Positions 1-11,430 of a stretch of 64,000 nucleotides of DNA are shown piece after piece. Under the pieces are notes generated by a model. That model made no database searches. It worked only from the letters and a program-made list of their open reading frames with translations, and was not told the DNA's origin. Numbering within the stretch: position 1 is the stretch's first letter; the number at the start of each line of letters is the position of its first letter. The position numbers and the translations under genes were made by a program. The stretch is from Leptodontidium sp. MPI-SDFR-AT-0119 (Eukaryota > Ascomycota > Leotiomycetes > Helotiales > Leptodontidiaceae): assembly GCA_020726505.1 (NCBI GenBank), contig JAHLEZ010000002.1, forward strand, positions 3,100,001-3,164,000, written 5' to 3'.

Positions 1-1130
1 TTGGCTGTGATGAAACCCCGCGAACAGCCTTCCACCATGGACGAGGCTGCATAATTCCCGCTCAAAGTTGATTTTGCAAAGATTCTACCGCTCTGGGAAT
101 CTTTGCGGGCATTTCATAGAGAAAATCAAGATGAAGTTCGAAAGATAATGTGTTGAGAGGAATCAAGAGCATTACGAGGTTGAAAATGGGCAACTGCGGA
201 TTATTCGGAAGGAGAAGCCAGAAAGAGAAGGTGCAGCCAGCTAGCGATGGCAGTGATGACTGACAGATAGCTGACAGATACTTGTAAAGCCAAATATCAT
301 TGTTGGCTCACCAGCTTCCAAGATGGAGAGCACTGCTACCCTCTTGGTTCGTGTCTTGGGGGTGGCCTTCTTCGTTCGTTTTGCACTTCATGATTGAGTC
401 GCAGTGGTTACTTCGATTGCGGTAACTGGAGAAGGCGACAGGCCAAGGCGCGAACCCAATCATGAGCATAGCCAAACAGTTTAAAGAAGTCTCTGTGATT
501 AAGTTCCGTAAATATGAGACTTGAAGCAATCGTTACTAATGAAAGTAAGCATCCCCAACGAACCCGAAGGCACGGGTCTGTGTGCTACAGGGTATTTCAT
601 AGCCAAATGAAAAATAATAATTCTTGCGCAAAATAACAATTCGAAAATCTAGTTAAAGGAAACATAGATGTATTTCTTCTTTATCGTGTATTTCAATAAT
701 AAAGCAAAACTATTGAGCGTTCGTTGATATATTTAAGCGTAGACTCGTCTACTTTGTATTTTCTAAGCCTGAAAGTGCCTCGCGAAACCGCCTGTAGACC
801 ACAAACCCGTGCCTCCGGGTTCGTAAGTTGCTCATGTTACCTAAAACTTAACATGATATAAACCCATTTGAATGTCTCCACACCTTCTGCACTTGCAGTT
901 CGGCTTGAAATAAGAGCCAGTCCAAATGAAACTCCCATACTCTTCCTATTTCGTCTCCATACAGACCTGGAAGTCAACAAATCGACACATCCATAACCGT
1001 CCGAAGCGTCAAAGCGAGTATAATTCATAAATTCTAGCCGTAAGCGCCTCCCTATAAACACAAATCAATACAACAATACTCATACACCCTCTTAACATCC
1101 AAACCAACCATTCTATCCCTTACCTCCCCC
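1..1130. other. Intergenic, no gene seen
   Basis: Only short ORFs with no protein-like character on either strand. It contains AT-rich stretches around 600-760. It lies downstream of the minus-strand gene that ends at 1131, so part is probably 3' UTR. Confidence 0.5.
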
Positions 1131-1913
1131 TTAATCCTCACCCCTCCTCCTCCTCCCCTCCGCCCACTCCTCCTCATAACTCCTCCGATGACTCCTCGGC
1201 CTCGTATTCTTCGCACTCTCCTTCCCCAGAACTCCACCTAGAACCGCACCTCCTACCGTTCCCAAACCAGGGAAAATAGCATCACCTAGCAACCCACCCC
1301 CGAAAGCACCGAAGAATGTATTCCTGCCTTTGTGTTTTGTGTTTGTGTGACTACTTCGAGGCCGAGATCGCGAGTGAGAGCGTCTGCGGGATCGATGGCG
1401 TGAGTGAGAACGTGAACTTGAGCGGGAACGGGATCGCGAATGGGAGGGAGAGCGGGAGTGGCGTTGGTGATGGTGGTGGGAATGTGCCTCGTGAGGGTGC
1501 AGGTGTGAGGTAGTGGGTGGTTCGGAGTATGAGCGTTCGGGACGGAGGTGGGGGAGTCTATCTGTTGAGTATGGAGGGCGGGAGTGGTGAGTATCTGTCT
1601 GTGGGTTCTGGACGTAGGATTGATGGTGTTGCGGTTGTGGAGAGTAGGGCTGTTGGTATTGCTGTTGAGGGGTGTGGTAGTGTGGTTGTGGGGGAGGTTG
1701 GGATTGTGGTGAGCCTTGATGGCCTATTTCTGATGGATGTGGATATCCTGGATATCCTGCTTTGTAGTCTGGAAATGGCTGCTGTTGCTGTGCAGGTTGT
1801 ACTGCATTCTGCTGTGACTCTTGTCCAGCGGGGAAGGGCTGATACGGAGGAGGAGGATAATTCGGCTGCTGAGTCGCGGCGTTGAAACTGTCGTAGTATT
1901 CTCTTGCCGTCAT
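1131..1913 (-). CDS. Gln/Pro-rich, RS-rich protein with glycine-zipper segment
   Basis: Single-exon gene of 260 codons; the ATG lies in a good context (CCAAAATGAC). Three parts are visible. Residues 1 to about 130 are rich in Gln, Pro and Tyr and look disordered. Residues about 140-195 form a His/Ser/Arg tract with many RS and SR dipeptides. Residues about 198-231 form a glycine zipper (FGAFGGGLLGDAIFPGLG and following GGAVLGGVLG), a pattern that in other proteins packs as a membrane hairpin or oligomer. The tail is Arg/Glu-rich. I cannot name a family. Similar fungal proteins are usually annotated as glycine-zipper 2TM domain proteins of unknown function. Location and role are not evident: the RS tract hints at RNA-related nuclear proteins and the zipper at membranes, which conflict. 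Confidence 0.75.
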   Translation of the reverse strand: MTAREYYDSFNAATQQPNYPPPPYQPFPAGQESQQNAVQPAQQQQPFPDYKAGYPGYPHPSEIGHQGSPQSQPPPQPHYHTPQQQYQQPYSPQPQHHQSYVQNPQTDTHHSRPPYSTDRLPHLRPERSYSEPPTTSHLHPHEAHSHHHHQRHSRSPSHSRSRSRSSSRSHSRHRSRRRSHSRSRPRSSHTNTKHKGRNTFFGAFGGGLLGDAIFPGLGTVGGAVLGGVLGKESAKNTRPRSHRRSYEEEWAEGRRRRGED

Positions 1914-2582
1914 TTTGGCAGTGTTTCGGGATATTCTATACTATGTGTAACTGGAATGGGGACTCAACTTTGTCTTGTGCAATGAAGATATATGTGGCAA
2001 AAGCTAGAACGACACTCGTCGCCCAGCATAGGCATAGTGACTTCACGTCACCCTGCATGGAACCGTTCTTGAACGGTTGCCGAGTCTTCCGTTACGTCAT
2101 CTTGCGACTACCGATGCTCGGCATCAGCATGACTACGCTTGGGAATAAAGAGTGCCATGTGGGAGCAAAAATAGCTGTGCATGTGCAAAGTGCTAGAAGT
2201 GTCTCAGTAATCAGACGACAGCTCCATGGACGAGTTCCCTCGGAGGTTGAGGTTGTCGTTCAGAATAACCTTAATTAAGCGAAGTGGAGTCTAGCGTCTC
2301 TTCGAATTTGCCCCCCTTTCTTAGGCGAGCAGTGGCGAGCTTCTCTGAAATAGAAGTCAATAATGAGTCCTTGATTCTAACTGAACTTCTCTATTCCGAT
2401 GTGAAAGCAGAATATATTACAGTACATGACTAAAATATTACTAGCAAACTCGTCCCAAGCTCTTGATCTCCATGCCGGTAGACAAAACGATGCAACGCAA
2501 ACATAATATTACAATCATATAAAGAAAAATCCCCCGAACATCAACACGTGCTCTGAGCATTAAGGGCCGTGAAATATTCCTT
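1914..2582. other. Intergenic, no gene seen
   Basis: Contains the promoter of the minus-strand gene starting at 1913 and the presumed 3' UTR of the Clr5-ankyrin gene. The plus-strand ORF at 1904-2278 has no recognisable features. Confidence 0.5.
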
Positions 2583-5076
2583 TCACATCGGCATAATGGT
2601 CACCGAATTCTCACAAAGTTTCCTCTCTTGCATCGCTGTGGGGTCTGGCACAGCTCCGTCATGCTCTAGGTACGAGATCACATTGTCGAATAGATGAACC
2701 TTGAGTCTATCGGACGCTGCTCGAGCTTTCTCGTTCCGGGTTGCTTGAAGAATGCTGATATACTGTCCATCGATATCTATTCCTGTCAGCCTGGTCGTCA
2801 ATTACGAACCAAGAGTCTTACCGATTCGAGAATTGACATTTGCCCCAGCTTCAATCAAACTCCTCACAGAATCCGGTCGGGCTCGTACTGCAGCATAGTA
2901 GAGAGCAGTAGCTCCTTCCCGGTTCTTAAGGTTGACATTGATCTTATTTGGGACACGGCGACGGGCATCCTTCCAAAGCAGAGCATCGAGGTACTTGGAC
3001 ATGGTTGCACCTGTTTCGTCACTTTCCACTCCCGAAAATGGTCGCTCCCTGATGAAAGCGGTCAGAGGGGTATCTTTTCCTCGGTTGTGTACATTGAGAT
3101 CGACGTCCTTTGAGATGAATTTGCGAATCTTGGAAAGCAATGATCCTTTGTCTGAGAGTCGCAAACGTGCAAGGGCGTGGAGAATATTATCGCCAGTATC
3201 TGGGTCGACGTAGGATGGCTCGTCGGTCGCACGGCCGATTATCTCGTAGGCTCTTTGCTGTCGACTCTGATTCATGGCGAACCCACCCTCTAGAGCCAGA
3301 GGTGATGTCCCTTCGTTGCTCTGGGGGGTTGGTTGCTGCAAGTTCGATTTTCTATTCCGCATTTTGTGGACACTAAACTGCTGAGACATTTCCAAGGGGT
3401 ATCCTGCATCTTTCACGAGTCTAGAATATTGGTCAGTGGGATATCATCATAAAACTTCGCAATACTCACTGAAAGGTTTGTTTTGTGATGTCATGGGAAG
3501 TGATTTGAGCTGCAATTGCATCCAAGACAGTTCTGCCTTCGTTGTCTCTCCATCGAAGTGCAGCAACTGCCCCTCTTGGCTCAAGGGAGTTCAGAAGATT
3601 CACAAGGTCGAAGGTAAAGAGGGTAATAGAAGTGTCGCAAGTTGAGTCGGAGCCAGGCCACATGCAATGGAGGAAGAGCTGGCCAACAGTGTTGATCTGA
3701 TATGGATTGACGCCGGCTTCAATCAATGCTAGAAAATGCTCATAGCTGGCGCCTCCAACTGCAGCGTAATGAAGGGCACTGTTACCAGCTGCATCAAGAG
3801 CGAGAATGTCGTAAAACCTTTCACGCTTTAGCTCGGCTTGGAATTCCGGTAGGGTGAATTTTTGGGCCGACCAGCTGAGATTATGAATGCCTGAGTACAG
3901 GCAATGATCACATGTAGCGGTGTTTTTGAATGTGTCCTTGAAGTGTGCCTCGCCTGAATCATTGGATGGCTGAGGTTCATGCAGCCCATGACACGGTACG
4001 CGGTACAGGTCATTGAACTCTCTTAAAGAATCAGGATGTGGAGGAGTATCTTCCGCAATCGGGACCAAGAGCGAACTTCTCCCACTGGCATATCCAGAGT
4101 CTCTTGGGGACCCAGTGGATAGGCGATTGTCTGGAGAGACGGAACGATTGAAACCTCGCTTCGAGGTAACCCAAGACACAGGTCGACAGGGGACGGACTC
4201 AGCCGGACTTGAGTTTCTCTTGGTGGATCGATCTGGTAGAGAAGTATCGATTGTGTTGCGCTGTCGCTTCTGCTGTGTAATCGGCATTTGGTTCTGGTAT
4301 TCGTTTTGCCTGGAAATAGGAAGTCCAAGTTCGCTTCCCATGTCTACATCCGTCTCCATAGACCACCTGCTTATGTCCGCCTCGGGCAAAGTCATCAACC
4401 CAGAGTTAGGGCGGTCCATGTCCAACGTCGAGTACGGAATTTGTGCCTCCCAGGGATCAGGATTGACAACCTGTCCCGCAAATTCAGAGTCTAGGGGCAT
4501 ATCCGACCATGACATATCGAGATAATTCGCTGCGAGCGGCCCCGAGTCTCGAACATTTTGAGGCGAATTGCTGTCCCAAGGGTTCGTAGCATGTCCGAAA
4601 CCATCCAATGACTGACCTGAGCTCGATCCATTCATCGGCACATGAGTTGGTACATCACCTGGGAGGTTATGATGGGCGATGTATCCGGCCTGATTAGGGA
4701 GGTAGTTGTTCTGAGAGTCTAGGGCACTCTGACCATTTGTCGATGATGGTAGTGTAGGAATCCGGACATTTCTGCCATCCTCGTTGCCTGCAACGGTGGC
4801 AGATCCCATGGAAGTCCTCACTGCGTGAAGAAGGGAGGTTCGCGTGTATTTAGTAGAGTAACCCTCAGATCTGAATTTCTCATATAGAATGCTCAGCCTG
4901 TCAAGTCGTCAGCATTATACCCCCCTGATAAATTCCTGAGCTTACGATGGAGTAAATCCATTTGCTGGGTCTTGAATCTCGGCGTGGATTTTCGGAATAG
5001 TCATTCCGGTAGCATGAAGTTCCACCATCTTCGGCATGTATGTGTTCCAGTCATATCTCGCATTAGGTTTGGACAT
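2583..5076 (-). CDS. Clr5-domain ankyrin-repeat protein
   Basis: Four exons: 5076-4946, 4897-3470, 3420-2822, 2782-2583 (785 aa). All junctions have GT-AG signals and keep frame. The N terminus (MSKPNARYDWNTYMPKMVEL, followed by the TIPKIHAEIQDPANGFTPS segment) matches a Clr5 domain, a short fungal module that begins with a Trp and resembles an HTH. Residues about 75-330 are low-complexity and rich in Ser, Asn and Pro. The second half contains ankyrin-like repeats: GNSALHYAAVGGASYEHFLA and, near the C terminus, EGATALYYAAVRARPDSVRS followed by LIEAGANVNSR. Such proteins are common in Pezizomycotina and the function is mostly unknown; nuclear protein-protein interaction is a reasonable inference. 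Exon 1 alone carries most of the Clr5 domain, so a predictor that starts at the long ORF would lose it. Confidence 0.85.
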
Positions 5077-6855
5077 GATGATCTGGTAATGATAGGATAG
5101 CGATGGCACCAGGCCTTCGCTCGTGACAGGTAAAGACTGGGTACTGGATAGATCAAAATGGAACAATTAGATGCGAACTTTGAACATTAAACAGTTGTGT
5201 CGCCAGATAATCGTACAAATTTTCGACGAATTAATTCGAGATCCAGGCCAATTGCAAGCGCTTCGAAGGCCAGCCGTGGGATAAGGCTGGGAGTGTCGTG
5301 AGTCGTGAGGTTCGTTGAGATCATGGTATCAGGGAAAGAACGGCATGCTGATATGAGCCCAGCAAGTGACTGACTGTGATGATGAGTTCCGAAACCAATT
5401 CCTCAACGGTATGGGTTTTCGAGAGGTGAGAAGAGTTTGAAGAATGGAGGAGGATGGAGGAGGATGGGAGAAGATCCAGGTAGGTTGCTTCCAGAGGAAG
5501 GAGACAAGCCAGTGGATGGTGGGGGCGAGGCAGACACGGGTTAGAGGCAGTGTCTGCAGGTAATGCATGAGTGGGCTGCTGCATGCAATTAGCTATCCTG
5601 GGCTAGAGGGAAATCAAGTCGATAACCTCGAGGAGAGAAATGAATGAATGGACGAAATCGGTCAATGGAGTCAACTTCCTGTGTTGGTTCAGAGCAAGAG
5701 ATCCGTTTGATCTACGATTAACAAACTTATACGCTCCCCTGCAAACTGCAAGAACACCCCGAAAGGAGAGAAGCCGTGTTCCCTAAACGGACAAGTGTGT
5801 GCAGTCGTAATCTCGAGGAACATGGGTACACTCCGCCTTGTCTGCCTCATCGTCGAGTCCAATAATCTGGTTGCGCGATTGGCGACAGACGTGGTCACCG
5901 AGTACTGTAGAGGGGGTTGTTCACCAGAGGAAGGTGGCCATGTTACTTTGGGGACAAAAAGAAGTCCACCCACAACAGCAGAGTCTAAGAGGACAGACCA
6001 TCATCCCCACAGGTTCACGTCCCCATCACCAAAAGATCCGCTTCCAGACCGAGAGCCTAGGGCCATCAGGAGCCTCAATCCAGATCGCTTTGCGGTCCAT
6101 TTAACGACGGTTCGCACTTGCATCCCAGCTTCCATCCCAGCGTACCGCTCGCCGTCGCCATCGTTCAGGGTTTCCTCATCCTGCAGTCCTTGGCAGGCTT
6201 GGCATTTGATCTTGCAGCCTGTCGATTGGATGCCATTGATTTACAAGCCGTTTCAAGCCAGGAAATCGGCCTAGGGGAAACCTAAACTGCGTCACGACGC
6301 CGGTCGTGTTCTCTCCTTGCCACTGGGAAACGCGACAAGATGCCAGCCCTTCTTATTCGAGCAGGACTTGACGGGAATCGGAAACACTGACGAAATTAAG
6401 TCGCTTGACCTTGCACTGCAAAGATGGCGCTCGCATCAGATTTTAGTCCCGTCAGGCCAGCAGCGGTCGCCCTTTCCCATTCCCTGCCAATTGATCGACT
6501 GGGCAGCACGCCTCAGTCACGTATTGCGGATTTGCGGGAGCCAATTTCCACAAGACCAGACTGCTGGGTTTCTTCAAGACCTTCTGGAAAGTCAAAGCGC
6601 ACGGCCGGAGGTTTCCTGCTTCAATAACCGAACTTTGCAGTTTGGATTTATGACTACAATACTCTTGCAAAGACTTTCTTGCACATAGGAGATTAGAGGC
6701 TCAAAATGGAGCATAAGAGCTTCCCTTGCCCCTATCTTGCTCAAAATGAAGCCCCTCATTCAGCACCAAAATCAAAACCCTCCGTCGAAGCACGTGAAAA
6801 TCACGAGTACACGTGACACTAAAGACCAATTCAAATCTGCGCCATCAGCAGCATC
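5077..6855. other. Intergenic promoter region, no gene seen
   Basis: About 1.8 kb between two divergent genes. ORFs at 5321-5584, 5795-6274 and 6317-6688 lack homology signals, splice structure or gene-like composition. The last 70 bases hold two CACGTG sites listed separately. Confidence 0.5.
6790..6816. promoter_or_regulatory. Two CACGTG E-box-like sites
   Basis: GCACGTGA at 6790-6797 and ACACGTGA at 6809-6816 lie 40-66 bases upstream of the ATG at 6856. CACGTG is the core of Cbf1/USF-type bHLH sites in fungi. Binding is inferred. Confidence 0.35.
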
Positions 6856-7331
6856 ATGTCTACCAAAGCAGCTAATGGGTCAGGCTCGAGGTAAGCTGAT
6901 ATATTTGCAGGTTCAAAGTTTGAAGACTAATATTGTACTAAAGCATTCGATCCAAGAAGACTTCAAGCACGACGCATTCATCGAAAGCGAAATCAACCTC
7001 ATCAAGAGCCTCCTCACGGTCGAAATCGGCCTCAAATTCGGACGAAGACTCCCCAACCTCGGAAAACTCTGGGAAATCATCAATCTCGTCAAGTTCCCGG
7101 CAATATACACCTTCCGAACGCCTCGTCAACTACGTGAATGACACTGAACACTCCAATACGGGCTACAGTTCGGCATACACAAACGCACTCACATACACAT
7201 ATGGCTTTCCCGAAGACCGGCAGGCAAGGACCGAGATGGAACAGGAGATGATGGCAGAATCGGAAGCGCGGGCGCTTGAACGAATCGACGAAAACGACAG
7301 ATGGATGGAATATGAGGAGCGGGAAGACTGA
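6856..7331 (+). CDS. Ser-rich small protein of unknown function
   Basis: Two exons: 6856-6890 and 6944-7331, giving 140 aa. The 53-nt intron has donor GTAAGC, a branch-like GACTAAT and acceptor AAAG. The spliced product begins MSTKAANGSGSSIRSKKTSS. Residues about 10-68 are almost entirely Ser, Lys, Arg and Thr. Residues about 70-140 are acidic and likely helical, with ERLVNYVNDTEHSNTGY and a tail rich in Glu, Arg and Met (ARTEMEQEMMAESEARALER). No family is recognised. The intron model is supported because the Ser-rich frame opens only after splicing and joins directly to the downstream open frame. Confidence 0.7.
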
Positions 7332-8065
7332 GAGCGCAAAATGATACTTTTGAATGGTTGGAAATGGGATGAGGTGAATTCTATCAAGGTCTGGCACCTT
7401 GTAAACTTCTTGTATGTATTTACTTGTACTTGTAACTTTACTGGAGGGTTTTTGGGGGGGGGGGGGTTCTGGAGCACGGCGTGGATTCTCAGGAGTGGTA
7501 ACTGTATCTGGACACCGTAGAGGTTGCCTGGAAGCTGAAAGCATGGGTATCATGATGTGGTTTTTTTTTCTTTCGAACTTGTTGAAGAAAGAAGAAGCAA
7601 AAGAACGAATGAACGTCAGAGCCTCAATTCATGTCTTGAATCTCAAATAAAGTAGTGAAATGCCGGCTCGCTTCGACAGGGACCACTAAATAGCCTTAAA
7701 ACTAGCTTCCGAACTCTAAAATCACAGCAAACTTTCCCTCGCACCTTGTAGATATTATTGCGAACCTCTCAATTCAAGTAAAGCTTTCCAACCTTCAAGA
7801 CGAAGTACCAGCGATTTGTTTATTCAAGAGCCGGACCAGGATCCGGTTAACCTTAACCGATTGGCGGCTTGGCATGCACCACCCCCTTCTTGACGCGAAC
7901 ATCAGACAACGATGAAACATCCCCCGAGAAGGGATGGCGGATGGCGGTTCCTCAACATCAGTGCTCACGGGAGTCCGTGACAGCATCAGATGAAAAAGTA
8001 TTTCTATCCACCAAACCCCTTTCCATCTCAATCTTTCAATCATACACCTTTCAAAACAAATCACC
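7332..8065. other. Intergenic with a poly-G tract
   Basis: Holds the 3' UTR of the Ser-rich gene and the promoter of the SET gene. A run of about 13 G preceded by T lies at 7451-7466. No gene seen. Confidence 0.5.
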
Positions 8066-9498
8066 ATGCGCTCATCAATACTCGCCGCGTCGCTATCTCT
8101 CCTGTCCTCCTCGTACGCGGGACAGCCCCTGAACTACCTCTTCCAAGGAGATTTCTGTAGCATCTCAGAAAAATGCACATATCCCAATTTCACTAATTCA
8201 GAACCATTACCGGAACCACATCAGCAACAAAAAATCCAAGAGCAACCCCCGCAGCAAGAAAAACCAGAGCCTGAACCTGAAAATAAATACCACCCGTGGA
8301 CGGAAGAACCACAATGCATCACAGACAAAGAGACAAGCGAAGAATTCTGCGTTTATACAAACGCCAACTTTGCTTCTGGTCGAGGAATCTCCTTCTTCAC
8401 ATCTACCAAGATCGCTGCTAGAGTGATCTCCCTCCCAGCTTTCACACAGCCAGAGCTACACAAGCACGTGAACAATTTCACCAACCCACCATGGGAAGTT
8501 CGCAATGTAGCCGATCGGGGGAACGGGCTATTCGCCATCAGGACTCTTCATCGCGGCGATGAGATAGTGTCAGATACGCCAGTTGGCGTTTATCAGAGCG
8601 ATGCGTTCTTTCCAGACTGGCCTATGGGGTACAGGTATCTGCACAAAGCGTTCCAGCAGCTGCCGAAGGCGACGAGGGAGATTTTTGTTAAGATGGCGGC
8701 GCATAATCCTGGTGATCCGATTATGGAGAGGGTTAACACGAATGCTTTTGCTGGGGAGTTTGAGGGAGCGCCTCATTTCTTGCTTTATCCTGAGACTGCT
8801 GTTTGTCCCTCTCTCAAAATCACGTGGGAAATGAATGTACTGATGGGAGTTCTAGCTCATGAATCATGATTGCCGTCCAAAGTAAGTGTGGCAGATAGAA
8901 GATGAGGAGAATAGAGCTGATTGGTCACAGTGCAATGTATTATCATGATCCCGCAACTCTGATCCACGCCACATTTGCATCACGAACGATCCATCCAGGC
9001 GAGGAGATCACCATAACATGTACATATTCCCCTTCCGCCTAAAGTCCTCATCCCTAACCTCATCCAGATACAAACATCCTCGAACCCCGAGCCCAGCGCC
9101 AAGAAGCACTGACTCAAACCTGGGGCTTCGAATGCAAGTGTTCCCTCTGTACAGCCGAGCCATCAGAGGTGCGCAAATCCGACAACCGCATCCGACGGAT
9201 CCAAGAACTGCAAGGTTTCCTTGCAGATTGGTCGCCTGATTCTATCGGGACGCCGAATATGGCGAGAGAGCTGCTGAAGCTTTACGAGGAGGAGGGAGTG
9301 CATGCCGCGCTTGGGACGGGGCATATGTTTGCCGCGTTGGCATATAATGCTGATGGAGATATGAAGGGGGCGAAGAAACATGCGAGGCTGGCTATTGAGG
9401 CAGGGATGGTGAATTCTGGGGTCAAGGATGGGGATAGAGAGGAGATGGAGAGTTTATTGAGTGATCCGAGGCATCATTGGAGTTATAATATCAGGTAG
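8066..9498 (+). CDS. SET-domain protein with N-terminal signal sequence
   Basis: Four exons: 8066-8800, 8856-8881, 8931-9019, 9068-9498 (426 aa). The introns are 55, 49 and 48 nt, each with GT-AG ends. Residues 1-18 (MRSSILAASLSLLSSSYA) look like a cleavable signal peptide. Residues about 45-75 are Gln/Glu/Pro-rich. The SET domain starts near residue 140 (VADRGNGLFAIRTLHRGDEI). The hallmark segment LMNHDCRPNA lies at 246-255 on the tiny second exon and the start of the third. A GEEITIT motif follows, then a post-SET-like FECKCSLC cysteine cluster. SET domains transfer methyl groups from S-adenosylmethionine to lysines, usually on histones or ribosomal proteins. A signal peptide on a SET protein is unusual and suggests entry into the secretory pathway, but similar fungal proteins are annotated without known substrates. 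The start is the first ATG of the frame and follows a CT-rich leader. Confidence 0.88.
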
Positions 9499-9917
9499 TA
9501 GGAGTATTTAGAGAATATATTATCTATGCAAGAACATGAATGGTGCAAGTGACGGGCTTCTTGTATGATGTATTGGTAGCGACAACGAGCCACCATGTGA
9601 GATTTTAGACGACGAGTGTTCCCATCTACCCACTCCAACCGACCTCACATCCATAGATCCTGATAAATTAACTTCATCATCGACGCTTCACAAAGATAGA
9701 TTCTTCTTGAATTAAGCAAGAAAAGCTTCGTTGAACAGAAAACACAGAAGTTATATAAGAAGGGAAGCATAATAAGAGAGCATTAACCAACGCTTCTTTC
9801 GTTATCACTTACTACATCTTCAGCAGCTTGGAATCATATCTTACAACGTATTCAAAGTCAGATATACTCTTGCCGTGGTTGGGGACATCACCTCCGGGAT
9901 GATGTACTCTACGAAAG

Positions 9918-10208
9918 ATGAACGGCGACCAGAGAGATCAACTACGTTTTTCTCCAAAGATTTCCTCGGTACAATCAGCATCGACGATTATCCCCATGAA
10001 ATGGGCCGCGCGCGTTCTCAGTGCACAACCACCACCACCAAAGCAGAAGCACTTCAACGTCGAAACCATGAGAACCGAGCAGATGAAACCAGATGGGACA
10101 TTTTATCAGCCGGACGAGTACCGACCCCCGACGATAAAGTGTACGGAGTGGACGGAGAACCAGGCCATTCCAGCACTCTATGAGTCAGGGGTTCTCCGAA
10201 GTTCCTGA
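9918..10208 (+). CDS. Possible small protein, weakly supported
   Basis: Open frame of 96 codons starting MNGDQRDQLRFSP. A TATATAAG-like element lies near 9752-9761 and is followed by a pyrimidine-rich leader, so a promoter is plausible. The second half (HFNVETMRTEQMKPDGTFYQ, then PDEYRPP) has a protein-like composition. No family is recognised. It may equally be a chance ORF or part of a non-coding transcript. Confidence 0.3.
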   Translation: MNGDQRDQLRFSPKISSVQSASTIIPMKWAARVLSAQPPPPKQKHFNVETMRTEQMKPDGTFYQPDEYRPPTIKCTEWTENQAIPALYESGVLRSS

Positions 10209-10363
10209 ACTGTTGTCAAGCACAAGTTTGGGAAACATGGACTGTTGTGTCGAGGTGTTGACGGGATATGTTGGGAATTCGACGTCGTGAAGATGGAGTC
10301 GTAGGCGCATAGAATGCTCTGGCGTTATCCTTTAAGTTTTGAAGGACCAGGTAGTTATCTTGC

Positions 10364-10405
10364 ATATGTCTGTCTCTATATGTCTGTCTCTATATGTCTG
10401 TCTTT
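10364..10405. repeat. Tandem repeat, 14-bp unit, about 3 copies
   Basis: The unit ATATGTCTGTCTCT is repeated nearly perfectly three times; the last copy diverges to TCTTTT. It is a short minisatellite in non-coding DNA. Confidence 0.8.
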
Positions 10406-11246
10406 TAGTTATCGATATTTCGTACTCTCTCGAAAATCCACAATGTTGGCGAAGCAGTGGCTAGGAAAAGTACACTTTATAACCCAACCCCCCTAAAAGA
10501 CTGATGTCGTTTTATCTTGATTTCTCAACTCCAATTAATCCTCCAAATTGCAATTCACACTCATCTCTAGCCCTCCCTTTAAATGAAGGTTTATAATTTC
10601 GTTACATCTGATAAGTGAGACTCAGACAGCAATTGAAGTGCAAATCCAAAAAGTGGGGCTCCGCTCAACATTAATCAACAATGCCTAGCCGAGCCTGAAA
10701 ACAAAGACTATTATTCGAGTCACCAACACTGACTGTACCCGAGAACCTTCTATTTCCCCTACAACCAACAAGTTTTTTTGAGTTTCTTTGGCCTTGGAGC
10801 GAACCGAAATAAAGTTAAAGACAAAGACGCTTCTCCTGGAAGATTGGAAGTCTCTCTTAAAACACTTAATGCTTTCCCTCCGCTTGTGAGATTGCGATTC
10901 TAGCCACTATTCCGGTAAAATATTAAGATTATAGCGGACAACCATACCGGAAGGGAAAATACAGTAGAGAAGCATGTCTTTACGCATTGATCAAGCTATA
11001 TAGCTATCTATTTACAAGCACACCTCTTCTCTTCTTGCGGCCTTGCTCCGCTACCTTTGCTTCAACCAGCTGCCCACCCCTCCCTACCTCTTACTTCTTC
11101 ACCTCTCGCCTCTATGCAATCATAATCCAATACCACCCATCTCACAAACCTCACACTCTATCCAAACCGATACGCTCAAATATCGCATCCAATCCCATCC
11201 TCGCATATGATAGAAATAGTAAAATAGTATATCAGCTTTGACGCTT

Positions 11247-11272
11247 GCACGCACGCACGCACGCATGCATGC
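11247..11272. repeat. GCAC/GCAT microsatellite
   Basis: A run of GCAC units passes into GCAT units. It lies about 160 bases beyond the stop of the ADAM gene, probably within or near its 3' UTR. Confidence 0.75.
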
Positions 11273-11430
11273 ATTCAATACAAAAATTCCATACCTGCCC
11301 ATCCATGCAATGCAACCATCCCAGAACACCTTTAACCCATAAAAACGCAACGAAAAGTCAACAAAAAAAAACGCCTGTTGTATCCCAGGGACTGTATCCA
11401 ATCGAATCGATTCTGCCGTAACGATGCCGC

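Larger units (their letters stand above)
9499..11430. other. Intergenic with small repeats
   Basis: Nearly 2 kb. Contains a doubtful ORF (9918-10208), a short tandem repeat at 10364-10405 and a GCAC microsatellite near 11247-11272. The rest shows nothing recognisable; the right end should be 3' UTR of the ADAM gene. Confidence 0.5.

Noticed and set aside
5795..6274. 159-codon plus-strand ORF
   Set aside because: No family features; the composition is that of random sequence and it lies in a promoter region.
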